NCBI RefSeq assembly: GCF_024138165.1
Contig: NZ_CP100002.1
Coordinates: 62,001-126,000 of the forward strand
Source: Halorussus vallis
Lineage (GTDB): Archaea; Halobacteriota; Halobacteria; Halobacteriales; Haladaptataceae
Length of the DNA stretch: 64,000 nucleotides
Direction of reading: 5' to 3'
Shown here: positions 17,178-26,359 of the stretch, one piece after another
How positions within the stretch are numbered: the first letter of the stretch is position 1
How the letters are laid out: every line of letters starts with the position of its first letter
Notes under the pieces: generated by a model
Seen by the model: the letters and a program-made list of their open reading frames with translations, nothing else
Told to the model about the DNA's origin: nothing
The model's database searches: none
Translations under genes and position numbers: made by a program

Positions 17178-19253
17178 CTACCGCTTCGACTCGTCGTCTT
17201 CGCCGTCTTCCCCGTCTCCGCGGGATTCGTCCCTGCCCGCCGGCGCGAGTTCGACCGTCACCGTGTCGGTTTCGTCGTCTATCGTGACGGTGGTTTCGCC
17301 CGACAGCGCGCCCTTCTCGGCCGCGATTCGGTAGTCGCCCTTGAAGCCGCGGGTGGCGTAGACGCCGTTGTCGTCGGTTTCGCCGGTCTCGTCGGTCCAC
17401 CACTCGTCGAAGACGAGGTCGCGGTACGTCTCGCCGTGGGGCCGCAGCGTCCAGTCCGAGTCGTAGTAGGCGCCCGTCGGCCGCCAGTGGTCGTCGGCCC
17501 AGAAGCCCCACGAGACGACGCCCTCAACGGCCGCCTGGCTGAACGCGACTGTGAGGAAGTCGCGGGTGTAGTCGCGCTGGAGTTCGACGTCCTGGGCGTT
17601 CCGTCGGCTGAATATCTGGATGTCGAACTCGGAGACGAGCAGGGGGAGGTCGAACTCTGCGAACCGCTCGAAGCTCGAAATCAGCGTGTCGACGTCGAGA
17701 ATCTGGTTCCACTGCTGCTGGTGGTGGCCCATGAACGCGATGCCGTCGACGGGATAGTCGTTCTCGACCAGTCGGGTGAGGTAGTCGTAGTACGCGTCCT
17801 GCTGCCAGGTGCCGCCGACGACGCCCATCTCGTTGGTGTACAGGCCGTCCTCGGTGGCCGCGTTCGCGACGTCCCACCAGTGCCTGACGTCGTCCCAGCC
17901 CAGGCCGTCGCCGTCGTCGTCCCGGAAGTTGGACTGCCAGACGGGATGGTTGTGCATGTCCCACTCGACGACGTCGTCCGCGAATTCGGTGGCGTGGGTC
18001 CGTATCTTCTCGGTGATGCGCCGCCGGAGTTCGTCGCCCGAGAGTGAGTCGGCGTTCTCGATGGACATCCCGCCGCCGCCCGCGGTGTCGAACTGCTCCC
18101 AGAGCAGGTAGTGGCCCCGAACCGGGACGTCCCGCTCGTTGAACCAGTCGAGGGTCGCCCGGGTGGCGTCGTTGTCGATGTCCCACTCGCCCTCCCAGGC
18201 GGGATATTTCAGCCCGTTCTCGACGGTGGCCTTGTTGAAGTTCTCGCGGAACGTCTCCCGATACGTCTCGTCGTCCTCGCCGTCGCCGGTGATGTGGCCG
18301 ACCGAGACGGCGCTCCCGAAGTCGAACGCGTGGTCGGTCATCTCGACCTCGACCGTCGCGTCCGCCATCGGCTTCCCGCCGGGGTTCAGGACCTCGACCT
18401 CGACGTCGGTCTTCCGAACCTTCTCGATGCGCTCGCGGGCGGCCTGGCGCCACTCGGCGTCCTCGGCCCGGCCCTCGTAGTCGTACGGCGGTAGCGTCCC
18501 GAGCGACACGTCGGCGTCGCCGTAGTCGAACAGCGCAAGTCCGCCGAACTCGACGGTCCAATCGTCGGAACCCGGCAGGAACTCCAGCGCCGGAACGAGG
18601 TCCGAGCCGTCGGGTTCGGCGCCGACCTCGACGGGGAAGAAGTACCGCATCCACCGCTCGCCGGGTTCGACGCGGGCGCTGCGCTGGACGAAGTTCTCGC
18701 CGAACGCCGGGTTCCCGCGGGCGTCGGTGTACCGGTAGCCGAACCGCGCTTTCACCTCGGCGTCCTCGTCGCTGCGCAGGTACGCCACGGCGAGCAGCAG
18801 GTCGCCCTCGGCGAACGAGCGGTCGGTGATCTCGCCGGCGTACGCCGACGCCGACGGGTCCGTTTGGTCGCCACGGTCGTCGTCCCGGTCATCGTCGTCC
18901 GCCTCGTGGTCGTCACCCCATGCGGTCGGCACGCGGACCCGGTCGGCTTTCGTGATGGGCACGGCGTCGGTGTCGACCGGGACGGTCGTCTCCGCGCCCG
19001 CGCCTCGGAGCGAGAACGCGTCAAGCGCGGCCTCCTCGGTCGTGCCGTAGACGTACGACCCCGGCGGAAGTTGGCGCTGTTGCCTGCTCGAAGCAGTCAG
19101 GTCGTTCCGGAGCGTCCGGTGGTAGTCGTCGAGCGATTCCGACGTCCCCCGCGCCGCCGCGGCCGGACCGACGGCCGCCGACGCGCCGACCGCGCCGATG
19201 GATTTGAGGAACGTCCGCCGCCTGTGCTGGTAGTCGGAGCTATCGTCTGACAT
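17178..19253 (-). CDS. Tat-exported GH10-like xylanase with N-terminal binding domain and altered acid/base site
   Basis: A 691-residue exported protein. The Tat signal is HRRRTFLKSIGAVG followed by AAAARG (about residues 10-36). A beta-rich region of about residues 65-250 resembles a carbohydrate-binding module. The GH10 barrel spans about 305-610, with TVENGLKYPAWE and RGHYLLWEQF. The nucleophile Glu appears in LLVSEFDIQIF (E542). The place of the acid/base motif (WDVVNE) reads WDMHNHPVW, so the expected Glu is His (H436). The protein ends in a charged Asp/Glu-rich tail. The ATG at 19253 gives the complete Tat signal. It is divergent from uxuA. It may be an extracellular xylan-active enzyme with a changed mechanism or a binding protein. 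Confidence 0.82.
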   Translation of the reverse strand: MSDDSSDYQHRRRTFLKSIGAVGASAAVGPAAAARGTSESLDDYHRTLRNDLTASSRQQRQLPPGSYVYGTTEEAALDAFSLRGAGAETTVPVDTDAVPITKADRVRVPTAWGDDHEADDDDRDDDRGDQTDPSASAYAGEITDRSFAEGDLLLAVAYLRSDEDAEVKARFGYRYTDARGNPAFGENFVQRSARVEPGERWMRYFFPVEVGAEPDGSDLVPALEFLPGSDDWTVEFGGLALFDYGDADVSLGTLPPYDYEGRAEDAEWRQAARERIEKVRKTDVEVEVLNPGGKPMADATVEVEMTDHAFDFGSAVSVGHITGDGEDDETYRETFRENFNKATVENGLKYPAWEGEWDIDNDATRATLDWFNERDVPVRGHYLLWEQFDTAGGGGMSIENADSLSGDELRRRITEKIRTHATEFADDVVEWDMHNHPVWQSNFRDDDGDGLGWDDVRHWWDVANAATEDGLYTNEMGVVGGTWQQDAYYDYLTRLVENDYPVDGIAFMGHHQQQWNQILDVDTLISSFERFAEFDLPLLVSEFDIQIFSRRNAQDVELQRDYTRDFLTVAFSQAAVEGVVSWGFWADDHWRPTGAYYDSDWTLRPHGETYRDLVFDEWWTDETGETDDNGVYATRGFKGDYRIAAEKGALSGETTVTIDDETDTVTVELAPAGRDESRGDGEDGEDDESKR

Positions 19254-19409
19254 GTGACTCCGTAACAGTGTGAGACGTCTCCTCACTTAATTTTGTCGTG
19301 TATATTGACAATTGAGTCCCCGAGTTCGATTGAACTATCGATTTCTCGGTTCGGGCTTACACCTAACAAGCCCGAACGAGGCTTTGGGGATAGGACGGCA
19401 CTGGGGCGC

Positions 19410-19448
19410 GGCCGGCGCTCCGGCGACGATGTCGCCGGAGCGCCGGCC
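19410..19448. repeat. Perfect 18-bp inverted repeat, loop GAT
   Basis: Arms 19410-19427 and 19431-19448 are perfect reverse complements with only three bases between them. It lies in the 276-bp space between the divergent starts of the exported GH10-like gene (19253) and uxuA (19530), about 80 nt before the uxuA promoter. It could end stray transcripts from either side, or act as a protein-binding palindrome. No T-tract follows either arm. Confidence 0.85.
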
Positions 19449-19529
19449 TCTCGTGGGGAACCGACGTCCGCGAAATCCGAGACGGCGGGTGACAAAACCT
19501 ATTTGACACCGCTTTCCGAACCCCGTGGC

Positions 19530-20486
19530 ATGGACACGACGTGGATGCTCCCGCCGCGACCCGACCGGCGGTGGACGATGGCCAAACAGCTCGGACTCTC
19601 GACCGCCGTCGTCCGGTTCTGGGGCGAAGAGGAGTGGTGGACGTACGACTCGCTGTTGCGGACCAAGAACCGGTTCGCCGACCACGGCCTCTCGCTCGAG
19701 GTGGTCGAGGACCGCCCGCCGATGACGAAGACGGTGCTCGGCGAAGACGGCCGCGACGAGGAGATAGCGACGGTCAAACAGTTACTCAGGAACATGGGTG
19801 AGGTCGGCATAGACGTCTACTGCTGGGTGTGGACCGAGAACCCCGTGGGCGTGCTCCGAACCTCCGACGCCGTCGCGCTCCGGGGCGACTCCCGGACGAC
19901 CGCATACGACCACGAGCAGTCCGAGCGCGCGCCCGCGCACCCGGCCGACGTCACCGAGGCGGAACTGTGGGAGAACCTGGAGTACTTCCTCGACGAGGTC
20001 GTCCCGGTCGCGGAGGAGGCGGGCGTGAAACTCGCGCTCCACCCCGACGACCCGCCGATATCGCCGGTCCGGGGCGTCCCCCGCCTCGTGACCTCCGTCG
20101 AGAACGTCCGGCGAATCCTGGACCTCCACGACAGCCCGAACCACGGGCTCACGTTCTGCCAGGGCAACTTCTCGGCGATGGGCGCCGACGTGCCCGAGAC
20201 GATACGGGAGTTCGGCGACGACATCCACTTCGTCCACTTCCGCGACGTGGAGGGGACCGCCGAGCACTTCGTCGAAACCTGGCACGAGGAGGGCCAGACC
20301 GACATGCTCGCCGCGATGGAGGCCTACCGCGAGGCCGGGTTCGACGGCCCGATTCGGCCCGACCACGTCCCGAAGATGGCCGGCGAGGAGGACCGGGAGG
20401 GGACCATGGCCGGCTACACCGACACGGGACGGCTGTTCGCCATCGGCTACATGAAGGGACTGCTGGAGCGGGCCGAAGGCCGGTAA
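19530..20486 (+). CDS. uxuA: Mannonate dehydratase
   Basis: A 318-residue TIM-barrel enzyme converting D-mannonate to 2-keto-3-deoxy-D-gluconate. Metal ligands typical of UxuA are visible: His in LALHPDDPP, Cys in LTFCQGNFS, His in VHFRDV and Asp in IRPDHVPKM; YTDTGRLFAIGYMKGL closes the protein. It is shorter than the E. coli enzyme (about 394 residues) but contains all four ligand motifs. The ATG at 19530 has a TATA-like CCTATTTG about 29 nt upstream. It is followed 41 nt later by uxaC. The product feeds archaeal Entner-Doudoroff type pathways. Confidence 0.92.
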   Translation: MDTTWMLPPRPDRRWTMAKQLGLSTAVVRFWGEEEWWTYDSLLRTKNRFADHGLSLEVVEDRPPMTKTVLGEDGRDEEIATVKQLLRNMGEVGIDVYCWVWTENPVGVLRTSDAVALRGDSRTTAYDHEQSERAPAHPADVTEAELWENLEYFLDEVVPVAEEAGVKLALHPDDPPISPVRGVPRLVTSVENVRRILDLHDSPNHGLTFCQGNFSAMGADVPETIREFGDDIHFVHFRDVEGTAEHFVETWHEEGQTDMLAAMEAYREAGFDGPIRPDHVPKMAGEEDREGTMAGYTDTGRLFAIGYMKGLLERAEGR

Positions 20487-20527
20487 GGCTCCGAAGTTTT
20501 ATTGTCGGCGTCCGGCCAACTGCGACC

Positions 20528-21901
20528 ATGGGGTTCATCGACGAGCGATACCTGTTGGACACCGACGCGGCCGCCCGGCTCTACCGGTCCATCGAGGACC
20601 TGCCGGTGGTCGACCCGCACAACCACGTCGACCTCGCGGAGGTCGTCGAGAACGAACCGTGGAGCGACGTCTGGGAGGTCGAGGGCGCGACCGACCACTA
20701 CGTCTGGCAACTGATGCGCAAGCGCGGCGTCCCCGAGGAGAAGATAACCGGCGACGCGACCAACCGCGAGAAGTGGGACGCGCTGGCCGCGGTGTTCCCC
20801 GACTTCGCGGGCAACCCGACCTACGAGTGGGTCCACCTCGACCTCAGGCGCCGGTTCGGCATCGAGGAACCCGTCAGCGCCGAAACGGCCGACGAGATAT
20901 GGGCCGAGACGAAGCGCCAACTGGCCGAACCGGAGATGCGACCCCAGCGCGTGCTCCGGGACATGAACGTCGAGGTGCTCTGCAGCAGCGACGACCCGAC
21001 GTCCGACCTCTCGTACCACGAGCGCGCCGAGGACGAGGTCGAGGGCGTCGACGTCCGGCCGACGTGGCGGCCCGACCGCGCGCTGAAGATCGACGCCGAG
21101 GCGTGGTCGACGTTCGTCGCGGAACTCGACGAGGCGACCGACGTCGACGTGGATGACGGCGGTTTCGCGGCCTTCTTGGACGCGCTCGCGGAAACCCACG
21201 ATTACTTCGTCGACCGCGGCTGCGTCGCCTGCGATATCGGCACCGGGACCGACCCGATCTCCAAGCCCGTCAGCCGAGAGCGGGCCGCCGCGGTGTACGA
21301 GAAGGCCCGGCGAGGCGAGAATCTGGCCTCCGACGAAGTCGAGGACTACAGGGCGTTCCTGCTGGAGTTCGTCGGCGAGTTGAACAGCGAGGCGGGGTGG
21401 GTAACCCAATTGCACGTCGGCGCGGTCCGGAACTACCGCGCGTCGCTGTACGACGAACTCGGCCCGAACGCCGGCGGCGACGTCTCGACCCAGGACGTCG
21501 ACCTGGTCGCCAACCTCGATCACTTCCTCGACCGCTTCGACGGCGAGATGGAGATCGTCCTCTACGTGCTCGACCCGACCCACTACCCGAGCGCGACGGT
21601 GGTGGCCCGGGCGTACCCCAACGTGAGCGTCGGCCCCGCGTGGTGGTTCAACGACAGTCCGTTCGGCATCGAGAACCAACTGGAGCGGGTCGCGTCGGTC
21701 GACCTACTCTCGAACTTCGCGGGCATGGTCAGCGACTCGCGCAAACTCGTCTCCTACGGCTCGCGGTTCGAGATGTTCCGGCGGACGCTCGCGAACGTCG
21801 TCGGGCGGATGGTCGAGCGGGGCCAGATGCCCTACGACCACGCCGAGCGACTCGTCGAACACGTCGCCTACGACCGGCCGAAAGAACTGTACGGGTTCTG
21901 A
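20528..21901 (+). CDS. uxaC: Glucuronate isomerase
   Basis: A 457-residue member of the UxaC family of the amidohydrolase superfamily, interconverting D-glucuronate and D-fructuronate (also galacturonate and tagaturonate). Family marks are the metal-binding VDPHNHVDL near residue 30, LCSSDDPTSDLSYH, WVTQLHVGAVRNYR and GPAWWFNDSPFGIE. Although 41 nt behind uxuA, the gap holds its own TATA-like GTTTTATTG about 30 nt before the ATG, so it may be transcribed from both promoters. With uxuA and the following SDR it can make the route glucuronate, fructuronate, mannonate, 2-keto-3-deoxygluconate. Confidence 0.94.
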   Translation: MGFIDERYLLDTDAAARLYRSIEDLPVVDPHNHVDLAEVVENEPWSDVWEVEGATDHYVWQLMRKRGVPEEKITGDATNREKWDALAAVFPDFAGNPTYEWVHLDLRRRFGIEEPVSAETADEIWAETKRQLAEPEMRPQRVLRDMNVEVLCSSDDPTSDLSYHERAEDEVEGVDVRPTWRPDRALKIDAEAWSTFVAELDEATDVDVDDGGFAAFLDALAETHDYFVDRGCVACDIGTGTDPISKPVSRERAAAVYEKARRGENLASDEVEDYRAFLLEFVGELNSEAGWVTQLHVGAVRNYRASLYDELGPNAGGDVSTQDVDLVANLDHFLDRFDGEMEIVLYVLDPTHYPSATVVARAYPNVSVGPAWWFNDSPFGIENQLERVASVDLLSNFAGMVSDSRKLVSYGSRFEMFRRTLANVVGRMVERGQMPYDHAERLVEHVAYDRPKELYGF

Positions 21902-21907
21902 GCGAAA

Positions 21908-21959
21908 GGGCGGTTCGACGACGGGCGGTTCGACGACGGGCGGTTCGACGACGGGCGGG
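21908..21959 (+). repeat. Three tandem copies of a 15-nt unit
   Basis: The 15-nt unit GGGCGGTTCGACGAC occurs exactly three times (21908-21922, 21923-21937, 21938-21952), followed by a partial fourth copy. It begins directly after the uxaC stop. No function is evident; it may come from replication slippage, and its exact identity suggests it is recent. Confidence 0.9.
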
Positions 21960-22010
21960 TCGGGTCGGGCCAGGACGGTCGGGGCGGGATGTGGCGGCGC
22001 AGGGCGTCGC

Positions 22011-22040
22011 GGGGCGTCGCGGTCAACGTCGCGACGCCCC
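22011..22040. repeat. Inverted repeat between uxaC and the SDR gene
   Basis: Perfect 11-bp arms (22011-22021 and 22030-22040) separated by eight bases. It lies 43 nt before the SDR start codon, so it could form a hairpin in any transcript reading through from uxaC. It may weaken readthrough or act as an operator. Confidence 0.65.
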
Positions 22041-22082
22041 GCCACCGACAAAGTGAAGTGAGTTTCCTCGGTTGTACCGCGT

Positions 22083-22862
22083 ATGGGTGAACGACTCAGC
22101 GGAGAAACCGCAATCGTCACCGGGTCTAGCCAGGGTATTGGAAAGGGGATCGCCGAGCAGTTCGCCGCGGAGGGCGCGAACGTCGTCGTCAACTCCCGGT
22201 CGGCCGACCGCGCCGAGGAAGTCGCGGCGGCGATCGAGTCCGAGGGCGGCACCGCCATCGCCGTCGCGGCCGACGTCAGCGACGAGGACGAGATGGAGGC
22301 GCTGGTCGAAACCACCGTCGAGGAGTTCGGCCGACTCGACGTGATGGTGAACAACGCCGGCATCACGACCCTCGGTCCGGCCGAGGAGTTCGACGTCGAG
22401 GAGTGGCGGCGAATCGTCGACGTCAACCTGGTCGGGACGTTCATCGGCTGTCAGGTGGCCGGCCGGCAGATGATCGACCAGGACGGCGACGGCGCCATCC
22501 TCAACGTCTCCTCGCTGATGGCCAGTCGCGGGCTTCACCTCCGGTCGCCCTACTGCGCGTCGAAGGCGGGCGTGAGCAACCTCACGAGGACGCTCGCGGT
22601 GGAGTGGGCCGAGCACGACGTCTCCGTCAACGCCCTCGCGCCGGGGTACATCTGGACCGAGATCACCGACCAGACCCAGGGCTCGGGCGGCTACACCGAC
22701 GACGACATCCGCGACCGGACGCCACTCGGCCGGTTCGGGTCGGTCGAGGAGATGGCCGAGTGTGCGCTCTTTCTGGTCGGCCGGAACAACTTCGTCACGG
22801 GCGAGGTGCTCCACGCCGACGGCGGGTGGAAGGCCTACGGTTGGGGATGCGGCGACCAGTAG
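22083..22862 (+). CDS. Short-chain dehydrogenase/reductase, possible fructuronate reductase
   Basis: A 259-residue classical SDR. The cofactor motif is VTGSSQGIGKG, the structural NNAGI motif is near residue 90, and the catalytic Ser...Tyr-x3-Lys appears as NVSSLMASRG and YCASK. The C-terminal FVTGEVLHADGGW is typical. Asn-Ser-Arg after the second strand (VVNSRS) suggests NADP(H) preference. Placed directly after uxuA and uxaC, it could perform the fructuronate-to-mannonate step that in some bacteria is done by an SDR rather than by the long-chain UxuB; this is inferred from position. Other sugar or sugar-acid dehydrogenase roles remain possible. Confidence 0.85.
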   Translation: MGERLSGETAIVTGSSQGIGKGIAEQFAAEGANVVVNSRSADRAEEVAAAIESEGGTAIAVAADVSDEDEMEALVETTVEEFGRLDVMVNNAGITTLGPAEEFDVEEWRRIVDVNLVGTFIGCQVAGRQMIDQDGDGAILNVSSLMASRGLHLRSPYCASKAGVSNLTRTLAVEWAEHDVSVNALAPGYIWTEITDQTQGSGGYTDDDIRDRTPLGRFGSVEEMAECALFLVGRNNFVTGEVLHADGGWKAYGWGCGDQ

Positions 22863-23024
22863 GGAAGTAAACGGCGGGGCGTCTGAACGCGACGACCGTC
22901 GCGTTCGGACGCCCGCCAATTTTGGATGACTCGCCGTTTCGAGAAATCGGGAGACGCGTTCTGAGGAACTGAATCCTGCGTTCTGAAATGCTGGGCCGAC
23001 GTTCAGAGATTCGGAACGGACGGC

Positions 23025-23780
23025 TCAGTAGTTGACGTTGAGTTCGATGACGTTCGCCGCGTTGAGCACGCGCTCGGGCAGGTCGCCGTGGAGGTCTTCG
23101 TCGCTCACCCGGCGGGCCGGCGCAGAGACGCTGACGGCCCCCAAAACCTCGTTCGAGGAGGACTTCACCGGAGCGGCGATACAGCGCAGTCCCTCCAGGC
23201 GTTCCCCGTCGTCGATGGCGTAGCCCCGCTCGCGGATGTCGGCCAGCGCGTCGAACAGTTCCTCCTCGGTCCCGATGCTCTCGGAGGTTTCGCGTTCGAG
23301 GCCGCGTCGGTCGATTATCTCCGCGACCCGCTCCTCGGGGAGGTGGGCGAGGATGGCCTTTCCGAGCGCCGTGGTGTGGAGGTTCACCCGGAGGCCGGCG
23401 TAGGTGTCGAGGTCGACGGCCTTCTCGCCCTTGGCGCGCATCAGGTAGACGCCCATCCCCTGCTCCTCGACCAGCAGGTTGGCGAGTTCGCCCGTCTCCT
23501 CGGCGAGCAGTTTGATCTCGGGTTCGGCCACCTGGTAGATCTCCATGGACTTGCGGGTGTGGCCGCCCACTTCGAGGAACTTCAGGCCGAGGCGGTACTC
23601 CTCGTCGACCTGCTCGACGTACCCGTGTTCCCGGAGCGTGGTCAGGTGGTTGTGGACCGTGCTCTTGCCCATGCCGAGGTGATTCGAGAGGTCGGTCACC
23701 CGACACGGTCCCCGCTCCATCAGCGCTTCGACCAGCCTGAGCGTTTTCTCGGTGGTTCGGACGGGGTGTTTCGCCTCCAT
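23025..23780 (-). CDS. IclR-family transcriptional regulator
   Basis: A 251-residue regulator. The N-terminal winged helix-turn-helix covers about residues 5-65 ([32 protein letters not shown]). The effector domain follows (about 80-245), with [20 protein letters not shown] and CIAAPV, all family marks. IclR regulators in haloarchaea control sugar-degradation genes, and this gene sits at the end of the sugar cluster, so it is the most likely local regulator. The ATG at 23780 has a TATA-like CTTATGA about 31 nt upstream, flanked by a palindrome (23814-23832) in the activator/BRE position. Its effector is unknown; a sugar acid is likely. Confidence 0.92.
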   Translation of the reverse strand: MEAKHPVRTTEKTLRLVEALMERGPCRVTDLSNHLGMGKSTVHNHLTTLREHGYVEQVDEEYRLGLKFLEVGGHTRKSMEIYQVAEPEIKLLAEETGELANLLVEEQGMGVYLMRAKGEKAVDLDTYAGLRVNLHTTALGKAILAHLPEERVAEIIDRRGLERETSESIGTEEELFDALADIRERGYAIDDGERLEGLRCIAAPVKSSSNEVLGAVSVSAPARRVSDEDLHGDLPERVLNAANVIELNVNY

Positions 23781-23813
23781 GTTTGGGTAATTCTTGCGCC
23801 CGGGGGTCATAAG

Positions 23814-23832
23814 CGTTCTGGATATTAGAACG
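23814..23832. promoter_or_regulatory. Candidate operator (palindrome CGTTCT-N7-AGAACG) at the iclR promoter
   Basis: Half-sites CGTTCT (23814-23819) and AGAACG (23827-23832) are perfect inverted copies spaced by seven bases, fitting one helical turn per half-site for a dimeric regulator. The palindrome abuts the upstream edge of the TATA-like element of the IclR gene, where TFB normally binds. Autoregulation by the IclR protein is the simplest reading. Confidence 0.5.
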
Positions 23833-24390
23833 AGCGGCGATCGAAACTACCGAGGCGATTCGGCGAACCGGGCCGCCGTCGGCTACCGTCGTCCGAACCG
23901 GCGACTGCGAGCGTATCGGCGCGGCTACCGGCCCGAATCGAGCGGCGTGGGTGAGGCAAACGACAGGCAGGAGTCACCACCGGAACAGCCGATACACTGA
24001 ATAACCCTCAGTAATGAACCCATATTCTTTGCTTCACGTTCAATTTTCCGTCGTTAGCGTAACTGCCTAATCCGGCGTCTTTCAACCGTATTCTGCATCT
24101 ATCGAACGCGCCAGCCGCAGATAGGGTTTATTCCTCTAATGCATATCATTGGGTGGTACTCTCGAAGGGTCGTTCGTCCCGAAACGCGGCGGAGACGGAG
24201 CGTAGCGGTTATCGACGGGGCGAGACGGCGATAGTGACCGCCACCGCCGCCGAGAAACGTCGGTAAAGCGGTCGTTGGTCGACTTTTTCGGAGGTGCGTT
24301 GTCCGCGTGTCCACCGGAAATACTCGATTCAGTTAGTAACGACGGTTAGGAACGAGAGACGTAAACAATGTCCAAGCCGAGCTAGGGAAA
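23833..24390 (+). other. Intergenic stretch with no convincing gene
   Basis: About 560 bp between the divergent IclR and SMC-like genes. The part around 23995-24170 is AT-richer than the flanks. Only short frames without recognisable features are present on either strand. A small decayed element is possible, but no repeats or transposase traces were found. Confidence 0.4.
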
Positions 24391-24421
24391 TCGTTATACT
24401 ATCGCTCCCGTAGTAGTTCAT

Positions 24422-26359
24422 ATGGACGAAGAGAGTCAGGACGTCGCCGTCCTCCACGCGGAGAACGTGGGCGGTATCGACGAAACCGACGTGGAGTTGG
24501 CCCCCGGCGTCACCGTCCTCTCGGGACGGAACGCGACCAATCGCACCTCGTTCCTTCAGGCCATCATGACCGCGATGGGGAGCGAGCAGACGAGCCTCAA
24601 GGGGGACGCCAAGGAGGGCGCCGTCGAACTGCAGATGGGCGACGAAACCTACAGGCGGACGCTCGAACGGGGCGACGGCGGCGGCGTCGTCCGAACCGGT
24701 GACAGCTATCTCGACGACCCGTCGCTGGCCGACCTCTTCGCGTTCCTGCTCGAACGGAACGAGGCCCGGCAGGCGGTGGCCCGGGGCGACGACCTCCGCG
24801 AACTCATCATGCGGCCCGTCGACACCGACGAGATAGAGGCCGAGATAGAGTCGCTGAAGAGCGAACGCGACCAGATAGACGCCCAACTCGAACACATCGA
24901 GGACCGCAAGCGCGACCTGCCGGAACTCGAACGCCGCCGCGGCGAACTCGAATCTCAGATCGAGGAAACCCGCGAAGAGTTGGCCGAGAAGGAGGCCGAA
25001 ATCGAGTCGCTCGACGCCGACGTCGAGCAGGCCGCCGAGAACGAGGTCGACTCGACGCTCGAGGAACTCCGCGAGACGCGCTCGGAACTCGAGGATGTCC
25101 GGTACGACATCGACACCGAAGAGGAGAGCCTCGACTCGCTGCGGACTGAGCTCCGGGAGCGACGCCAGGAGCTCGAATCGCTGCCCGACGCGCCCGAACC
25201 GGACGACGAGGTGGACGAGCGCCTCCAGCAGCTCCGCGACGAGAAGCAGCAACTCGACGCCGACATCAGCCAGCTCCAGAGCGCCATCTCGTTCAACGAG
25301 GAGATGCTCGATTCGCACGGCGAGCGGGTCTTCCAGCAGGACGGCGGCACCAGAGTGCACGACGGCTCGGTGACCGACCAGCTGGTCGAACCCGAAACCA
25401 GGGTAACCTGCTGGACCTGCGGGTCGACCGTCGACCAGTCGAACATCGAGACGACGCTCGACGAACTCAAGGAGCGCCGGGCCGAGAAGATAGAGGCCGT
25501 CTCCGAACTCGAAGACGACATCGAGTCGCTACAGACCGAGCGTCGCGAGCGCCGCGAGCGCGTCCAGCGCCGCGAGTCGGTCGAGCGCCGAATCGAGGGG
25601 CTCGACGACGAGATCGACGAGCGCGAGCACCGCCTCGAAGCGCACAAGGACCGGGCCGACGAACTCCGCGAGGAGATTCGGTCGCTCGAAGCGGAGGTCG
25701 AGGACGCCGACGACGGGATGAACGAGGTGCTCGAACGCCACCGCGAGGCCAACGACCTGGAGTTCGAACTCGGCCAACTCGAATCCGAACTCGACTCGAT
25801 CGGCGAGGAGATACAGGTCATCGAGGACCAACTCGACGAGGAGTCGACGCTCGAAACCCGGCGCGAGGAGATCGCCGACGAACTCGTCGACCTGCGGACC
25901 CGCATCGACCAGGTCGAGCGCGAGGCGGTCGAGCAGTTCAACGAGCACATGGCCGCCATCCTCGACATCCTGGAGTACCGCAATATCGACCGCATCTGGA
26001 TCGAGCGCGTCGACCGGGAGGTCCGCGAGGGCCGGCGCAAGGTCGAACGGACCCAGTTCGAACTCCACGTAGTGCGCACGACCAGCGGCGGTGCGACCTA
26101 CGAGGACACCGTCGACCACCTCTCCGAGAGCGAGCGGGAGGTGACCGGCCTCATCTTCGCGCTGGCGGGCTACCTCGTCCACGAACTGTACGAGGAGGTG
26201 CCGTTCATGCTGCTCGACTCGCTCGAAGCCATCGACTCCGAGCGTATCGCGGGGCTCATCGACTACTTCGCCGACTTCGCGCCGTATCTGGTCGTCGCGC
26301 TCCTGACCGAGGACGCCCAGGCGCTCGACGACGAGTACGACCGGGTCACCGAGATCTAG
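24422..26359 (+). CDS. sph3: Archaea-specific SMC-like ATPase with zinc hook (Sph3-like)
   Basis: A 645-residue protein with an ABC-type ATPase head split by long coiled coils. The P-loop is GRNATNRTS (residues 35-43), a variant that lacks the usual Lys. Coiled coils run about 135-300 and 335-515, with a Rad50-like CxxC hook (C330-W-T-C333) between them. The signature-like LSESEREVTG and the Walker B FMLLDSLEAID follow near the C-terminus. Leaderless start: TTATAC (24394-24399) is 26 nt before the ATG. Tail-to-tail with rdfA. In Haloferax volcanii an SMC-like Sph3 and RdfA have been linked to rod shape; the shared role here is inferred from family and neighbour. Confidence 0.85.
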   Translation: MDEESQDVAVLHAENVGGIDETDVELAPGVTVLSGRNATNRTSFLQAIMTAMGSEQTSLKGDAKEGAVELQMGDETYRRTLERGDGGGVVRTGDSYLDDPSLADLFAFLLERNEARQAVARGDDLRELIMRPVDTDEIEAEIESLKSERDQIDAQLEHIEDRKRDLPELERRRGELESQIEETREELAEKEAEIESLDADVEQAAENEVDSTLEELRETRSELEDVRYDIDTEEESLDSLRTELRERRQELESLPDAPEPDDEVDERLQQLRDEKQQLDADISQLQSAISFNEEMLDSHGERVFQQDGGTRVHDGSVTDQLVEPETRVTCWTCGSTVDQSNIETTLDELKERRAEKIEAVSELEDDIESLQTERRERRERVQRRESVERRIEGLDDEIDEREHRLEAHKDRADELREEIRSLEAEVEDADDGMNEVLERHREANDLEFELGQLESELDSIGEEIQVIEDQLDEESTLETRREEIADELVDLRTRIDQVEREAVEQFNEHMAAILDILEYRNIDRIWIERVDREVREGRRKVERTQFELHVVRTTSGGATYEDTVDHLSESEREVTGLIFALAGYLVHELYEEVPFMLLDSLEAIDSERIAGLIDYFADFAPYLVVALLTEDAQALDDEYDRVTEI

